Shown here: positions 21,836-33,299 of the stretch, piece after piece | Layout: each line of letters begins with the position of its first letter | How positions within the stretch are numbered: the first letter of the stretch is position 1 | From: Microcebus murinus | Lineage: Eukaryota; Chordata; Mammalia; Primates; Cheirogaleidae | NCBI RefSeq assembly: GCF_040939455.1 | Contig: NC_134113.1 | Coordinates: 12,262,501 to 12,326,500, forward strand | Direction: 5' to 3' | Length of the DNA: 64,000 bases | Program-made: the position numbers and the translations under genes | The notes under the pieces: model-generated | The model's input: only the letters and a program-made list of their open reading frames with translations | Databases searched by the model: none | Told to the model about the DNA's origin: nothing

Positions 21836-22544
21836 TGGTCTAGAGAGGAAGGGAGGGAGCTCACACAGCCTGAGCACCTACTGTGTGCTTGGGCACGTCC
21901 CCAGCGCCACCTCTCCTAACCCTGGACTTGCCCTGAGTCACCCACCCACCAAGTGGCGAGCAGCATCTGAAGTTAGATTTAGCTGATCTGGAGCTGAGGC
22001 TCCCACCTCGTGTCCCTCTCTGTGCTCAGGCCTGTGCCCGTCCAGCGCCACTGCCGGGGCTGAGCACGGAGCCGTCGCCTTCGCCCGGGCACCAGCGTCC
22101 ACGTGGCTCCGCCCGGCTTGCCCCTCCCTCCCTGCTGGTCCCCAGGGAGCTCGGTCTCCACCCGGGGGCCGGGAGGGCCGCCGTGCGCTCTAGAGGGGCT
22201 GACGTGCTCGCTGGTGCCTGATTCCTTTGCGTGGCCGCTGCTCCGCCGGCCTGCTGGCTAGAGGGCGGGCGCCTCGGGAGGGCGTCTCACGCTGCCCTGC
22301 CCTGCAGCACAGCAGGTATCTCGGCGGGCTCCCCGGGCGGAGGGGGAGACGGGACGCGTCCCCGGGGAGGGTCCCGAGTCAGCCTCGCTGGCTTCTCCAG
22401 TCGGCCAAAGGCGGGCAGAGGCCCTGCCATGTCCCTGCCTTTGCACAGGCCTCTGCAGCCGGTCCCCTGCACGGCCAGCCTGGCCACCCCGAGTCCATCA
22501 CCCGATGTCACCCAAACGTGGAGGCAGCAGACAGCAGGCGTTGA
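21836..22544. other. GC- and CpG-rich intergenic sequence
   Basis: Nothing is recognised. CpG density rises across 22020-22400. Confidence 0.4.
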
Positions 22545-22760
22545 CCACGTGGGCCTTGGATTCAGGCCCATCCAGCCTCGACCTCAGTCTCTGCCACTGA
22601 CAGATGGGCGACTTGGGCCAGTCATTTATTGTCTCTGAGCCTCAGTTTCTCTCTCTGTATAGCATGGGTAATAAAACCTTACCATACAGACTTCTGGTGA
22701 GTGTCAAATAAGAAAAAATATAAAGTGCGCAGCACCATTCTGGAGCAGGGAATGCTACAA
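22545..22760 (+). repeat. MIR, plus
   Basis: It reads ttgtctctgagcctcagttt then gggtaataaaaccttaccat. Confidence 0.85.
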
Positions 22761-22764
22761 ATAC

Positions 22765-22880
22765 CGCTGATGACGTGGCCCTTGCAACTGTCTAACAGTC
22801 TGCAGGAAGACAAGGCTCGGAGGAGGGCACGGATGGCCAGGGTCACACAGCCAGGCGGTTCTTCCCTCTTGGGAAGAACA
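22765..22880 (-). repeat. MIR fragment, minus
   Basis: It reads gcaggaagacaaggctcgga then atggccagggtcacacagcc. Confidence 0.65.
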
Positions 22881-22889
22881 TAGAAATAA

Positions 22890-23105
22890 CAGTCACGGCT
22901 AACGCCATGCGCCGGGCTCCACTCTGCATGTTTGAGACGTGTTTTCCCATTTAATCCTCACAGTTCTCTGAGACAGGTGAGAGCACCATCACCCCCACTT
23001 TACAGATGAGAAAACTGAGGCATATGAAATAATTTTCCCCAGCCACCAAGCCCCAGTGGTAAGGCCGGGGTTTGAACCTGGGGAGTTCTGGCCCCAGATT
23101 CTGGC
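22890..23105 (-). repeat. MIR, minus
   Basis: It reads ttttcccatttaatcctcac then ttacagatgagaaaactgag. Confidence 0.85.
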
Positions 23106-23239
23106 ACACGCCTGCAGCACGTGTAGCCAATTCGCCAAGGCGTTTCCCCTGGAGAAGTCCGGTGCGAAGCCCTGACTCTGGTGGCAGTATCTGCGCCCTG
23201 ACGGGGGAGTCAGGCCAGCCTGGCAGGGCTCCTGAAAGC

Positions 23240-23990
23240 ACCTGTGAGGGCAGCTCCCCTGCCGCTTCCTGCCTCCCTCACGGACAAGTGGCGCTCGCTG
23301 GGCACCTTCTGGGGCGCTGTGCGGGTGGGACGCTGGGCTCCCGAGTGGCACAGTTGCCCGGCACGTGGGGCCGTGCCTGGCCCCACAGGCTTTCTTCTGG
23401 ACGCCCGAGGGCCGTGTGCCAAGAGGCGGCAAGACCAGGCGGGGCGAGGGCAGACCCAGCCCAGCCCGCGGCCCACTCCCCCCAGGCGGCCGGAAGCGCG
23501 GGAAAGCCAGGCTCTAGGTGACACTCAGGCGCTGCTTCCCGCCCGGCACGCCCGTCCTGGGCCTGCAGCCCCGCCTCACCCCGCACCTCCGCCCGGGCCC
23601 GACTGGCTGTCCTCTGCCAGGGGACGGAAGTCGCTCTTCAAGCTTGGCATCCAGAGGCGCCTGGGGCTGGGCCGAGAGAGTCTGGGGGCGAGGGGACCGC
23701 CCGAGTCGGGTTAGGGCGGCGGTCACGCAGCTCGGTGTGCTTGCCAGAGCTCGCAGAACGGAGCACTGAAAAGGGGAAACTCACACCTCAGAAAAGCCTG
23801 ACTAAACGTCACGTCTGTAAGATAAATAAGTAAACACACGGCTCTAGAAGAAGAAAGACCTGCCCAACACACGGCGACGCCCAAGCGAGCCCGGCCACCT
23901 CCGCACCCGCAGCCCCAGAGGTCAGGCGCCAGCCCGGGCTGCGGCCGCGGCACTGCAGTGGCACCCAGGCCGGGGCAGGGACACCTGCCC
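23240..23990. promoter_or_regulatory. CpG-island-like block
   Basis: By eye about 44 CpGs fall in 23281-23720 alone. No repeat signature and no recognisable coding sequence on either strand despite several open frames. Confidence 0.45.
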
Positions 23991-24129
23991 GTGGGAGGAG
24001 GACTGGCCCCTCTCTCGACCGCCTCATCCAGCCCTGCCCCACATCCAGCGCTGCCGGAAGCCAGCACACCGCCCTGGAGCAGCCGTCCCGCTCGGCTGCT
24101 TGGGCCCCCACCTCGCCAGCCTCACGTGA

Positions 24130-24400
24130 GGTCCCGCTGGGATTATTCTCATCACGGGTGAGACGAACCTGGGCTCGGAGAGGCTGAGGGACCTGCCCAC
24201 CGTCCCCCAGCCGATAACAGGAATAACCCCCACAGTAGGCTTGAGGCCGGCACCACTAGTGCTCTTACTTTATAGAGGAGCAAAGCGGTGCACGGAGAGG
24301 TCAAGTGACTTCCCCCAGGTCACACAGCACATAAAAGGCAGTCAGGACTCGACCTGGGAGTCTGGCTCCAGGGCACAGCTCTCAGCCACCATATTCTCTT
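24130..24400 (-). repeat. Two adjacent MIR fragments, minus
   Basis: The first (24130-24235) has aacctgggctcggagaggct. The second (24240-24400) has gaggtcaagtgacttccccc and ggtcacacagcacataaaag. Confidence 0.75.
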
Positions 24401-24519
24401 TTCCCTCTGGAGATGGCGAGAAGCCACCACCTCACGCCTCTCCCTAAAGAGTGTGCTCAGAGCCTATTACGAGCTTGGTGGCCCTAGGCACCATTCTGCT
24501 AATGCCGGTAGCTGAGCTG

Positions 24520-24615
24520 GCAGTTCCGTGGGAGGGTGTGCCGGCCGGTGTAACCCCCAGCTGTGTGAGTTTAGTTACTTGCAGCTCCGTGTTCTCTGCC
24601 TCACCTGTTTAGGGA
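24520..24615 (+). repeat. MIR fragment, plus
   Basis: The resemblance is cccagctgtgtgagtttagt then gttctctgcctcacctgttt. Confidence 0.5.
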
Positions 24616-25294
24616 AGGGAGGTGGAGCCGAGCCTGCAGGGCTGCTGGGAGCCTCCAGCGAGTGGACACAGGACACAGCTGCCCCTGTGCCAGAGCGCTA
24701 ACGTGCCGCCCTGCCTGGCATCGTCGCCACTGAGCAAGGCGGGGAGCAAACAAACGACACAGCCTCACTGCAGCCGGAACCCAGCACCACGGTCACTCGA
24801 CTCCCAGGCCCAGCAGTAGGTTCCCGCCCACACAGAGTGGCGGCTGCTCTGTCTTGGCAGCTTGTCCACACCCAAGGTCAGGGCCTCACGGCTCGGCCCT
24901 GGGTCCCACCTGCGACGCCGTCAAGCATCCTCAGAGCCCCTCTGTCCGTCTCCACTTCAGCTGTGGGAGGGGGTGGGCGGAGAGGGCTGGGAGACTCCAG
25001 CCCCTGCAGGTGGGGGAGGGGAGGCGGTGGCCGGCACCTAGGTCTGGTCCCAGGGTGGGATCCCCCAAAGACAGGCGGGCTTGCTGTTCTACACTCCTGT
25101 CTTCTGCGGAGATAGGGCCTGTGTTCTTCTCACCCTGAGCAATATTGCAAATGCTGCTTCACCAGAGCAGTGCCCTGTCCTGCAGCATTTTGTTTAATGC
25201 AATCATTTAATGGTTGTCTTCCAGATAGATGAGAGGAGAGGCTGCATTTCTCTCGTTCATGGCTGAATCTCCAGGGCCTGCAAACAGTGAAAGT
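24616..25294. other. Unassigned intergenic sequence
   Basis: No gene or repeat is recognised. Confidence 0.4.
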
Positions 25295-26068
25295 GAGGGT
25301 GGGTGGATGGGTGGATGGATGGATGGATGGATGGATGGATGGATGGATGGATGGATGGGTGTGTGGAAGGATAGATGGATGGATAGTTGGGTGGATGGAC
25401 AATTGCGTGGATGGATGGATGGGTGGGTGTATGGGTGGGTGGATGGATAGTTGGGTGGATGGATGGCTGGGTGGGTGAGTGGATAGTTGGGTGGATAAAT
25501 AGTTGGGTGAATGGATGAGTGGATGGGTGGGTGAGTGGATAGCTGGGTGGATGGATGGATGGATGGATAGTTGGGTGGATGAATGGCTGGGTGGGCGAGT
25601 GGATAGTTGGGTGGATAAATAGTTGGGTGAATGGATGAGTGGATGGGTGGGTGAGTGGATAGCTGGGTGGATGGATGGATGGATGGGGTGGGTGAATAGG
25701 TGAATGAGTGCATAGGTGGATAGTTGGGTGGGTGGATAGTTGGGTGGATGGATAGATGGATGAATAGTTGAGTGGATGGATAGTTGGTTGGATGGATGGA
25801 TGGATGGATAGATGGATGGATAGTTAGCTGGATAGATAGTTGGGTGGGTGGATAGTTGCATGGATGGGTGGGTAGATGGATAGATGGATGGATAGTTGGG
25901 TGGATGGATAGATGGATGGATAGTTGGGTGGGTGGATAGTTGGGTGGATGGATGGGTGGATGGATAGTTGGGTGGATAAGCAGTTGGGTGGGTGGATAGT
26001 TGCATGGATGGATGGGTGGATGGATAGTTGGGTGGATAGACAGGTGGATAGTTGCATGGATGGATGGG
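25295..26068 (+). repeat. Large (TGGA)n-type degenerate array with 120-bp higher-order duplication
   Basis: About 770 bases consist of tgga/tggg/tagt tetramers. Segments 25441-25560 and 25561-25680 match at 118 of 120 positions. The array is open on the minus strand for nearly 300 codons of periodic [11 protein letters not shown] translation, which is an artefact of the 4-base unit and not a gene. Confidence 0.95.
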
Positions 26069-26589
26069 GCAAATGATGGCCTAAAAAGGTGGGGCTGGGG
26101 GCTCAGGGAGACCACTTGCCTTCTCTCCACCTGCTGCTCAGGACTGAAGACTTGTGGCATTTCCTCCGCAGGCCCTGTCAGGGCCGTTGGTCCCTGTGAT
26201 CAGTGGGTCAGCCCCAGAGCCCCCTGGGCAGGGCCAGCATGGCAGACTAAGGAACAGGGTCCTGCAGAGGTTGAGGACAGGAGGTTGGTGTGGGGGGCCG
26301 GGCGGCCCAGGGAGCGCAGAGGCATGTTTGGCGTGGAGGAGGGAGGAAGAAGGAAGAGGAGGGAGATGGAAGAGGGGCTGGTCAAAGAAGAGGCAAATGG
26401 GGCGGCCACTGCCTGCTGCGTGGTGAGAGCTCTGCCCGGCGGCTTCCGAAGCCCCTTCCTCCCCACCGGCACACGGCAGCCTCACGGCATCTTTGCGGGT
26501 CGGTTTTACTGTTGTCCCCCAGCACGGCCAGGGAAGGGAGACGTCAGCAGCGCTGTCCCGGGCCAGCGTCTGTTCCCCGTCGTGGCTGG
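26069..26589. other. Unassigned GC-rich sequence
   Basis: Nothing recognised. Confidence 0.4.
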
Positions 26590-26700
26590 GGGCCCTGGCA
26601 GTGGTGTGGCCTCTCCAAGTCTCACCTTCCTCACCTGTAAAAGACAGGTGACCACGATGCACCTGGCAGGGATGTCATGAGGAGGAAATGAGCATGGGTG
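26590..26700 (+). repeat. MIR fragment, plus
   Basis: It reads gtgtggcctctccaagtctc then cttcctcacctgtaaaagac. Confidence 0.7.
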
Positions 26701-26834
26701 TGTGAGGTCCTGGAACCCAGGTGGGGCCGAGCCCACTCCTTCCCTCCCTCTCCTCTCCTCTCCCTGCACTGGGTGTGCGACAGCCACAGAGCTCGGTGCC
26801 AGCAGGTCCGGGCACCTGCAGGTGGCCTCAGTGC

Positions 26835-26945
26835 GGACCAGGGCCTGGGCCTCTTCCCCGAGACTCTGGTCCCACTGAGGTGGGGCCTGGGAACCAGGAC
26901 TTTTTAAAACTCCCCAGAATTTGCTGGTGCGAAGATTCAAGAAGC
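26835..26945 (+). repeat. MER5A-like hAT-Charlie fragment
   Basis: It reads gagactctggtcccactgag then gtggggcctgggaaccagga then ttttaaaactccccagaat, as in the MER5A 3' half. Confidence 0.6.
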
Positions 26946-27279
26946 TCTAGCCTAAGTATGTCTGTGCGGGTTCTGCAAGGAGACCCAAGGAACAGTGTCC
27001 CTGGGGAGGGCGGTGGCTGGGACTTGGAGGGCAGCGTGGGAAAGAGGAGGATATTTTTCCGAACACCCTTGGGCTTTGTGAGTTTCGTTCCCTATGCACA
27101 GAATATCTATTCAAAGGGTAAAATTAAAATGGTTATAATCATAAGCAAATGGAATCCAATCCAGCCCAGCCCCCTCCCAAGATCGACAGTTCCTCCCTTT
27201 TCCCAGGGATCTCACGAGAACCCGACGTTACCTGGCCCCTGGGACATGGAGGTGGCAGCAGCCTCAGTCACCACTCAGC

Positions 27280-27560
27280 TGTCATGGGCTGACCTGAGGC
27301 CCCCGAAAGTTCGCATGTTGAGGTCCTGACCCCCAGTGCCTCAATATGTAACTACTCGTGGAGACAGAGACTTTAAAGTGGTGATGAAGGTAAACCGATT
27401 AGGACGGACACACAGAGAAGGACAGCCACGTGAGGACACAGGGACAACGGCTGTCCACAAGCCAAGGAGAGAGGCCTCAGAAGAAACCAGCCCTGCCGAC
27501 GCCTTGAGCTCAAACTTCTGTGCTCCAGAACTGAGACAATAATTTCTGTTGTCTGGGTCA
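27280..27560 (+). mobile_element. MLT1-like MaLR LTR relic, plus
   Basis: It reads gttcgcatgttgaggtcctg then cacgtgaggacacagggaca then ccagaactgagacaataatt, the layout of MLT1-type LTRs. Confidence 0.65.
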
Positions 27561-27799
27561 CCCATTCTGCCTTGACCTTCAGACAACAATGCGTTCACTG
27601 CACTGCAACGCATCTAACCGCGAGGCATCTTTGCTCTTTCAGCCCTTCAAAATAGGAAGGCCCGGCCCGTGCCCTCCCTTCCCCGAGCATCCGCAGGGGT
27701 TGGACACCATGCAAGGACCTTCCCAGTCTTCTTGTTCTGCCTCCATCCCTCCTTCGGATTTCTGCAGGCTACTCAGAACGGCAGGGATCCTTCCACGCT

Positions 27800-28135
27800 G
27801 CATGAGCGTATTAGGCAGCTACTGCTGCGTATCTAACCACCCCAAAGCTCATGGCAATAACAATACCTTATTTTTCTTTTTCCCCAATCTCAGGGCAGGT
27901 CTGCTTCGGGCTGTAGGTTGGGTGGGCTGGGCTCCTGGCTGCAGGGGCGTCCTGGCTGCTGCCTGTCTCTCACCTGCCTTACAACAGGGCTTTCCTGGGG
28001 TGTGCTTTCTCATGGCGGCCACAGGACACTGGCAGGCCAGAGCACGTGGTGCAAGCTCATCTCTGCTCCTGCCGTGTCTGCTCACATTCCTCTGGCCAAA
28101 GCGAGTCCCATGATTGAGCCCAAAATCTGTGGGGC
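27800..28135 (-). repeat. Ancient interspersed repeat, probably LTR class, minus
   Basis: It reads aaccaccccaaagctcatgg then attcctctggccaaagcgag then tcccatgattgagcccaaa, phrases I know from an old dispersed family whose name I cannot fix. Related fragments lie at 47150-47425 and 49085-49250. Confidence 0.5.
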
Positions 28136-28299
28136 GGGAAGGAAACAGCTGCCCGATAATCCAGCACAGCGCGAGGAAGGTGAGACCCCCCCAGAAGTCC
28201 CCTCAGAGCTGGACAGCATCGGGGAGCCCAGTGCCCAGAGATCTGGGGCGGAACCTGGGGCAGCAGAACACCAGAGATAAAAAGGAAAATAAACAGAGC

Positions 28300-28610
28300 A
28301 CAGAACTCAGATGCGGAGACAGACAGAGCTTGGCCCAGCGTGGCCGCCCGCCAGCTGTGTCAGCTGAGGCACCTTCCTTAATCTCTCTGAGCCCATTTTC
28401 TCATCCATGAGGGAAGGAATAATGATTCTAACCTCACAGGCGGTGGCATGAGGACTGAATGGAAGGGTTTGAGGAGTGTGGCTCTGTGCACAGGATTTTG
28501 AATGAGGCCCTGCCTTAGCCTTCCTCTCTGTACCTCAGTTTCCCCGTCTGTGAAATGGGAGTAACAACAATACCTCATTACTGGAGCAGGGGTGGTAGGA
28601 GAAACGCTGA
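28300..28610 (+). repeat. Two MIR fragments, plus
   Basis: The first has ccttaatctctctgagccca. The second has tctctgtacctcagtttccc then gtctgtgaaatgggag. Confidence 0.75.
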
Positions 28611-29779
28611 GTGCAGACCACGGAAACACCGAGCCTCCAGAGCAGAGCGCTGGCGCTGGTGTTCCCTCAGGGGACGTGTCCCCGCGGGCTCTGGGACGCA
28701 GAAAGTGAATTCTCCCGGGGCCTGCGGGCCCCAGGGTGGCCTGGGGAAGGGCCGCTGGCCTGGTGTGGCAGGGCTGGGCTCTGTCTGAGGAGCGCTGGGT
28801 CTTCCTGCCTCTTCCTTCTCTCAGGATGTTTGACCCTCAGGGACTCCTGTGTCCCGCCCGACACGAGTCCCCGACCTGAGTCCCCGACCTGAGTCCCCGA
28901 CACTGTGATGTGGAGCGGGATGGTGGCAGAGATTCAGGGGTGGTGCAGACCTGGGTGTGGGACCTTGCCCTGTCCCCTCCCACTGAGTGACACTTCCTTT
29001 TCTGGAGCCTCTGCTGTCCGAGGGGGAGCGGGAGGGGGAAGGACAGCTCCGCCACTGCAGGCGGCAGGGAGGGGGGCCCTCTTGCCAGACAGCCTGGGTG
29101 CTCCCCTGAAGCTGTGTGTAATTGAATCCCATTTTCCGCGCCCCGGGGGGCGGACAGTTGGAGGGAACCCAGCGAGGGCCTGCTGAGATAATGAAGGAGG
29201 AAGCCATAGGAAAACTGCAGCTTTAATGCAAATGGGCCGGGCAAACCCCCTTCACACTGATTATAAAACTCCTTAAAGCAGGGCAGGCAAGGTTGCTCAA
29301 AGCAAAGCAGACCCAGGCACAGGGGACTCCTCCCCTTCCTGGGGGCTGGAGAGTGACAGAGAAGTCCTGGAACTGCACAATCATCCGTGCACCTTCTGTG
29401 CCCCGCCCCCGCCGGCACCCTGCACCCCCGGCCCAGCACCCCACCCACACTCGGTGACACGCTGGGTGGAGGGAGCAGATGGAGATGTCAACGCACCCAA
29501 CACCCAACACGCCCAGCGCCACGTGCGCCCCAGGCTGTTACTCAGCAGGAGAGGAGGCTGGGGAGTGGCAGAACTCTGCGTCCAACCCAGGTCAACCACA
29601 ATGCCCTCGCTCTGTCCCACTGCAGCAAGGCCTGGGGTCCCGCATCTGTCCCCTGCCTCCAGCCCCTCTGCCCCTCCCTGGTCCCGGCCCCCTCAGCTAG
29701 GTGGCTCTCCTGCCTCCCACCTCCCGCCAGCCATAGCTCCAGCCTTGACCCATCTGCAGAGGTGCTTGTGCTGCAAAAA
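28611..29779. other. GC-rich intergenic sequence
   Basis: It holds a 15-bp unit (gacctgagtccc type) about three times in tandem near 28861-28902 and an octamer atgcaaat at 29227-29234. No gene is supported. Confidence 0.45.
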
Positions 29780-29905
29780 GCTTGCATTGTGTTTCTGTCC
29801 TAACTTTGCTCAAAACCCTGCCGTGGCTCCCCATGTCTTCTAAGAATCAAATCAGAAATCCCCAGCCAGGGACAAAGGGCCTCTCAAGCACCTGGTTCTG
29901 TCTCA
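29780..29905 (+). repeat. L2 body fragment, plus
   Basis: It reads gctcaaaaccctgccgtggc then tccccatgtcttctaagaat, L2 body phrases. Confidence 0.6.
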
Positions 29906-29909
29906 CCTA

Positions 29910-30316
29910 CCGTGTTTCCCCGAAAATAAGATGAGGTCTTACATTTCTTTTTCCTCAAGAAGATACCCTGGGGCTTATTTTCAGGGGACCTGTTATTTTT
30001 CCCTCAAAGGCTCAGCTTGCAGCACGCACAGGATGGCAGGGACCTGACAGGGGGAGCCGACCTTGTTGGTGGGGCTGCCCGCACCTTTCCGGTCCCCTCT
30101 GGGATAGTAGCTGTCACGATGGGGCAGATGAGAAGGGCTGCTCGTCTTCTTTACCGCTCCTTTACCACGAAGAAATGCATGGGTTGTGCAGACACGCTGC
30201 ATAGCCAAGCCCATCACTAGGTCTTATTTTCTGGGTTAGGGCTTCTATTGCGCAAATGCTTAGAAATCCTGCTAGGGCTTATTTTATGGGTAGGTCTTAT
30301 TTTCGGGGAAACATGG
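29910..30316 (+). mobile_element. TA-flanked inverted-repeat DNA transposon, copy 1 (Tc1/mariner-like, non-autonomous)
   Basis: The 407-bp element begins ccgtgtttccccgaaaataa and ends with the reverse complement of that sequence (one mismatch in the last bases), about 20 bp of terminal inverted repeat. It is preceded by TA; the right TA is mutated to AA. Subterminal motifs gcttattttcaggg and taggtcttatttt repeat on both sides. The internal core (about 30010-30225) matches the core of the copy at 57355-58430 in opposite orientation. A frame of about 67 codons stays open in both copies (includes QDGRDLTGGADLVGGAA) but has no transposase features. Confidence 0.85.
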
Positions 30317-30557
30317 AATGTAGTTTCATCTCCTCTCCCCTCACAGGCTGTCTGCTCCAGATGGGCTCATCTGTTGGCCCCTCCTCTAAGAAGCCTCCCC
30401 ACCCACGCGCCCACGACAGGTTCATGCCCCTCTGAACCCCAGAATAATGGCTCCCATGAAGTTCCTGTCCTAATGCCTGGAGCAGGTGGATATGTTAGGT
30501 TACATGGCACGGGGGATTAAGGTTACTAATCAGCTGACTTTAAAATAGAGAGATCAA

Positions 30558-30920
30558 GGCCGGGAGTGGTGGCTCATGCCTGTAATCCTAACATTCTGGG
30601 AGGCCGAGGCGGGCTGATCGTTGGAGCTCGGTAGTTCAAGACCAGCCTGAGCAAGAGCAAGACCCCCATCTCTACTAAAAATAGAAAGAAATTAATTGGC
30701 CAACTAAAAATATATAGAAAATATTAGCCAGGCATGGTGGCGCATGCCTGTAGTCCCAGCTACTCAGGAGGCTGAGGCAAAAGGATCACTTGAGCCCAGA
30801 AGTTTGAGGTTGCTGTGAGCTAGGCTGATGCCACGGCACTCTAGCCCAGGCAACAGAGTGAGACTCTGTCTCAAAAAATAAAATAAAATAAAATAAAATA
30901 AAATAAAATAAAATAAAATA
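30558..30920 (+). mobile_element. Strepsirrhine-type Alu SINE, plus, with (TAAAA)n tail
   Basis: This is a two-arm element with linker aattaattggccaactaaaa and a long taaaa pentamer tail (about 30876-30920). It is flanked by gagagatca and gggagatca. Confidence 0.95.
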
Positions 30921-30929
30921 GGGAGATCA

Positions 30930-31112
30930 GGCTGGATGTGGTAGCTGACGCCTATAAATCTTAGCATTCTGGGAGGCCAAGGCAGGAGGATCGCTTGAGC
31001 CCAGGATTTTGAGGTTGCTGTGAGCTAGGCTAATGCCACGGCACTCTAGCCCAGGTGACAGCGTTAGACTCCATTTCAAAAAATAATAATAACAAAATAA
31101 ATAAAATAAAAC
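30930..31112 (+). mobile_element. Short Alu SINE, plus, directly downstream of another Alu
   Basis: An internally deleted Alu (head joined to the right-arm end) with an A-rich tail. Flanks agggagatca (30919) and agggagatta (about 31113) are the same host site as the preceding Alu. Confidence 0.85.
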
Positions 31113-31599
31113 AGGGAGATTAGCCTGGATCACCCCACTGGGCTCAGTGTGATCGCAACAGCTCTCAAAACCGGGAGAGGAGGCCAGTGAGGTCAGAGGG
31201 ATGCCATGTGGCGGGGGAGGGGGGTTGCCGGCAGGTGGCCATGACCGAGGAACACAGGCTGCTGGAAAAGTCAAGGACACGGATTCTCCCGGAGAGCCCC
31301 AGAGGGACCGCAGCCTGCCGACACCTCGATTTTAGCCCAACCCCACCCGTGTGAGACTTCTGATCTCCAGAACTGTGAACCGTCCGTTTGCCTTGTCTGC
31401 GGCACTGAGAGGACATTTGTTACAGCGGCGATGGGAACCAGACTCGCGCACAGAGAAAACCACAGCGGCGGCCACCACGGCCTGGTGCCGGTGCCCCCCA
31501 TGAGCCGTTTGACCTCCACCCCCCACCCCGCGTTATTCCTGGGTCTCTAACCCTTTTATGGGAAGGGCCTCGTCTTCATAGACAGGCGGTAGCATCCCA

Positions 31600-31860
31600 G
31601 GCCGGGACTGCCTTCACCAGGGCGTCCTAGAAAAGCCATTCTTACTACTGATGATAATAATAGCTAGGGTCACTCCGTAGTTCTTGACTAGGGTCGATTT
31701 TGTCTCCAGGCGACATCTGTCATGGTCTGGAGGCATTTCCGGTTGTCACGACTGAGGGATGCTGCTGGCATCTAGGGGGTGGAGGCGCGGGATGTCGCTA
31801 AACAATCTGCCGTGCACTGGGCGGGCCCCTACACCACAGACTCATCCAGCCTCCGGTGAC
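31600..31860 (+). repeat. Old hAT-type DNA transposon fragment, plus
   Basis: It reads gggtcgattttgtctccagg then cgacatctgtcatggtctgg then cggttgtcacgactgagg, as in an old MER-type hAT element whose exact name I cannot fix. Confidence 0.55.
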
Positions 31861-31939
31861 AGTACCGCAGAGGCTGAGGGACCACAGGTCTGTGTCCCCG
31901 TGTGTTAGGACAGTTTAGGACATTTTGTATCCGTGAGCT

Positions 31940-32075
31940 CCAAACCTTGCAACAACTCTGCAAGGCTGTGTTATGGTGCAGAAGATGACAACTTAGGCTC
32001 AGAGAGGTCAAGGAACTTGTGCAACATCACACAGCTAGAGAGAGACAGAGCCAGGATTTCCTCACAGGACCAGGA
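31940..32075 (-). repeat. MIR, minus
   Basis: It reads caacttaggctcagagaggt then caacatcacacagctagaga. Confidence 0.8.
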
Positions 32076-32484
32076 CTCCACTGTCTGCTGTCAAAGCCAG
32101 GGAAGACCCTCCTGACAGTGTCCCCCTTCTGCAGGTTGTGGGGTGTCACAGCCAGGCTGAGCACCTATAGGAAGCCCAGGGTCATCCCAGTCCACTGGAG
32201 CCCCTGGAAAGGTCCTTACACATTCCTGCCGCCCAGCCCTGCTCCAGGCCAAGGAAGGGACCGGACAGGGGAGAAGGGGACACTCAGGGGAAGCTTTTTT
32301 CTTCAGTGACATCTGTTTGTTTAACTAAGGCCGACGACATTCCCCAGGACACCCGTGGTGTAAATATTTATCCATCTAGAGCTCCAGGAGGCCCCGGGCT
32401 GCAGGAGTCTGCACCCTCAGAGCAGGAAGCAGGGGGCGAGGGGGGCGCTGACCTCACTTGTGCCTCAGAGTCCTGGCGGGAGGG

Positions 32485-32560
32485 GGGTATTACGCACCCA
32501 TTTGATAGAAGAGGAAACCGAGGCCCAGGAGGGCGTCACACAGCTGGGAGCCCAGGGCCC
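32485..32560 (-). repeat. MIR fragment, minus
   Basis: It reads agaggaaaccgaggcccagg then agggcgtcacacagctggga. Confidence 0.7.
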
Positions 32561-32679
32561 CTGCCCTTTCCATCCCCTCAGGCAGCCTTCCAGCCAGCGC
32601 AGGAGGGACGTTTCTGAGAGGAGACGGGTAGCAATGGCAGTGCCAGGTGGGGACTTGTGCAGAGTCCCGGACGCCCCAT

Positions 32680-33110
32680 CCTAAGTGTCTCTGTCTCTCT
32701 GTGTCCCCCTCTGACTCTGCCTCTGCCCCAGGACGCCTCTCCCTCCCTCCCTCCCTCTCTCTCCCTCTTTGTGTCTCTCCCCTCTCTCTCTCTGATTCTT
32801 TCACTCTTTCTCCCTTTGTCTCTCTCTTTCTCTCTCTGTTTCTCTGTCCCTGTCTCTCTGGCTCTCTCTGATTCTCTTACTCTGTTGTTCTTTCCTTCTC
32901 TGTCTCTTTTGTCTCCATTTCTGTTCCTCTCTCTCTCTGTCTCTGTGTCTCTCTGTTTCTGTCTCTGATTCATCCTGTCATTTTCTCTTCCTCTGTCTTT
33001 TGTCTCCATCTGTGTCCCTCTCCGTCTCTGTCCCTCTCTGTCTGTGATGCTCTTTCCCCGTCTCTGCCTCTCCAGCTCTGTCTCTCCACCTCTCTGCCGT
33101 CCTATCTGAA
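32680..33110 (+). repeat. Pyrimidine-rich simple repeat, (TCTC/TCTG)n type
   Basis: About 430 bases are almost entirely C and T on the plus strand. The minus strand is open for over 200 codons of RERE-type translation, an artefact. Confidence 0.95.
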
Positions 33111-33299
33111 GGTGGCAGAGCTGGGGTCCCAGGCACTGCGGGGCCCAGTGTGTGTGGTTGGACCCGAGTGTGCAGGGCGCGCGGGCCCATGCCTCGTGTG
33201 GGGACCCCTGGACGGGCAGGCAGGGGTCTTCAGGGAGGGGTGGGGCAGGAGCAGGAAGCAAGGGCCCCTTCCCCGGAGAGCAGGCGCCCAGCCGGCAGC

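Larger units (their letters stand above)
30420..31440 (+). repeat. Ancient LTR-type repeat split by two Alus
   Basis: The left part (gaagttcctgtcctaatgcc) and the right part (ggagattagcctggatcacc, acggattctcccggagagcc, acacctcgattttagccc) are the two ends of one old dispersed element, probably MaLR or related. Confidence 0.5.

Noticed and set aside
25130..26160. Very long minus-strand open frames (about 290 and 317 codons) rich in His, Pro, Ser and Ile
   Set aside because: They are translations of a 4-base tandem array; all frames are periodic and no unique domain exists.
30017..30220. Frame of about 67 codons shared by the two transposon copies, possible small protein
   Set aside because: It begins at a TTG, has no domain and shared openness may reflect low divergence; kept only as a note in the finding.
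32578..33261. 227-codon minus-strand frame rich in Arg and Glu
   Set aside because: It is the translation of a purine-rich simple repeat with no domain.
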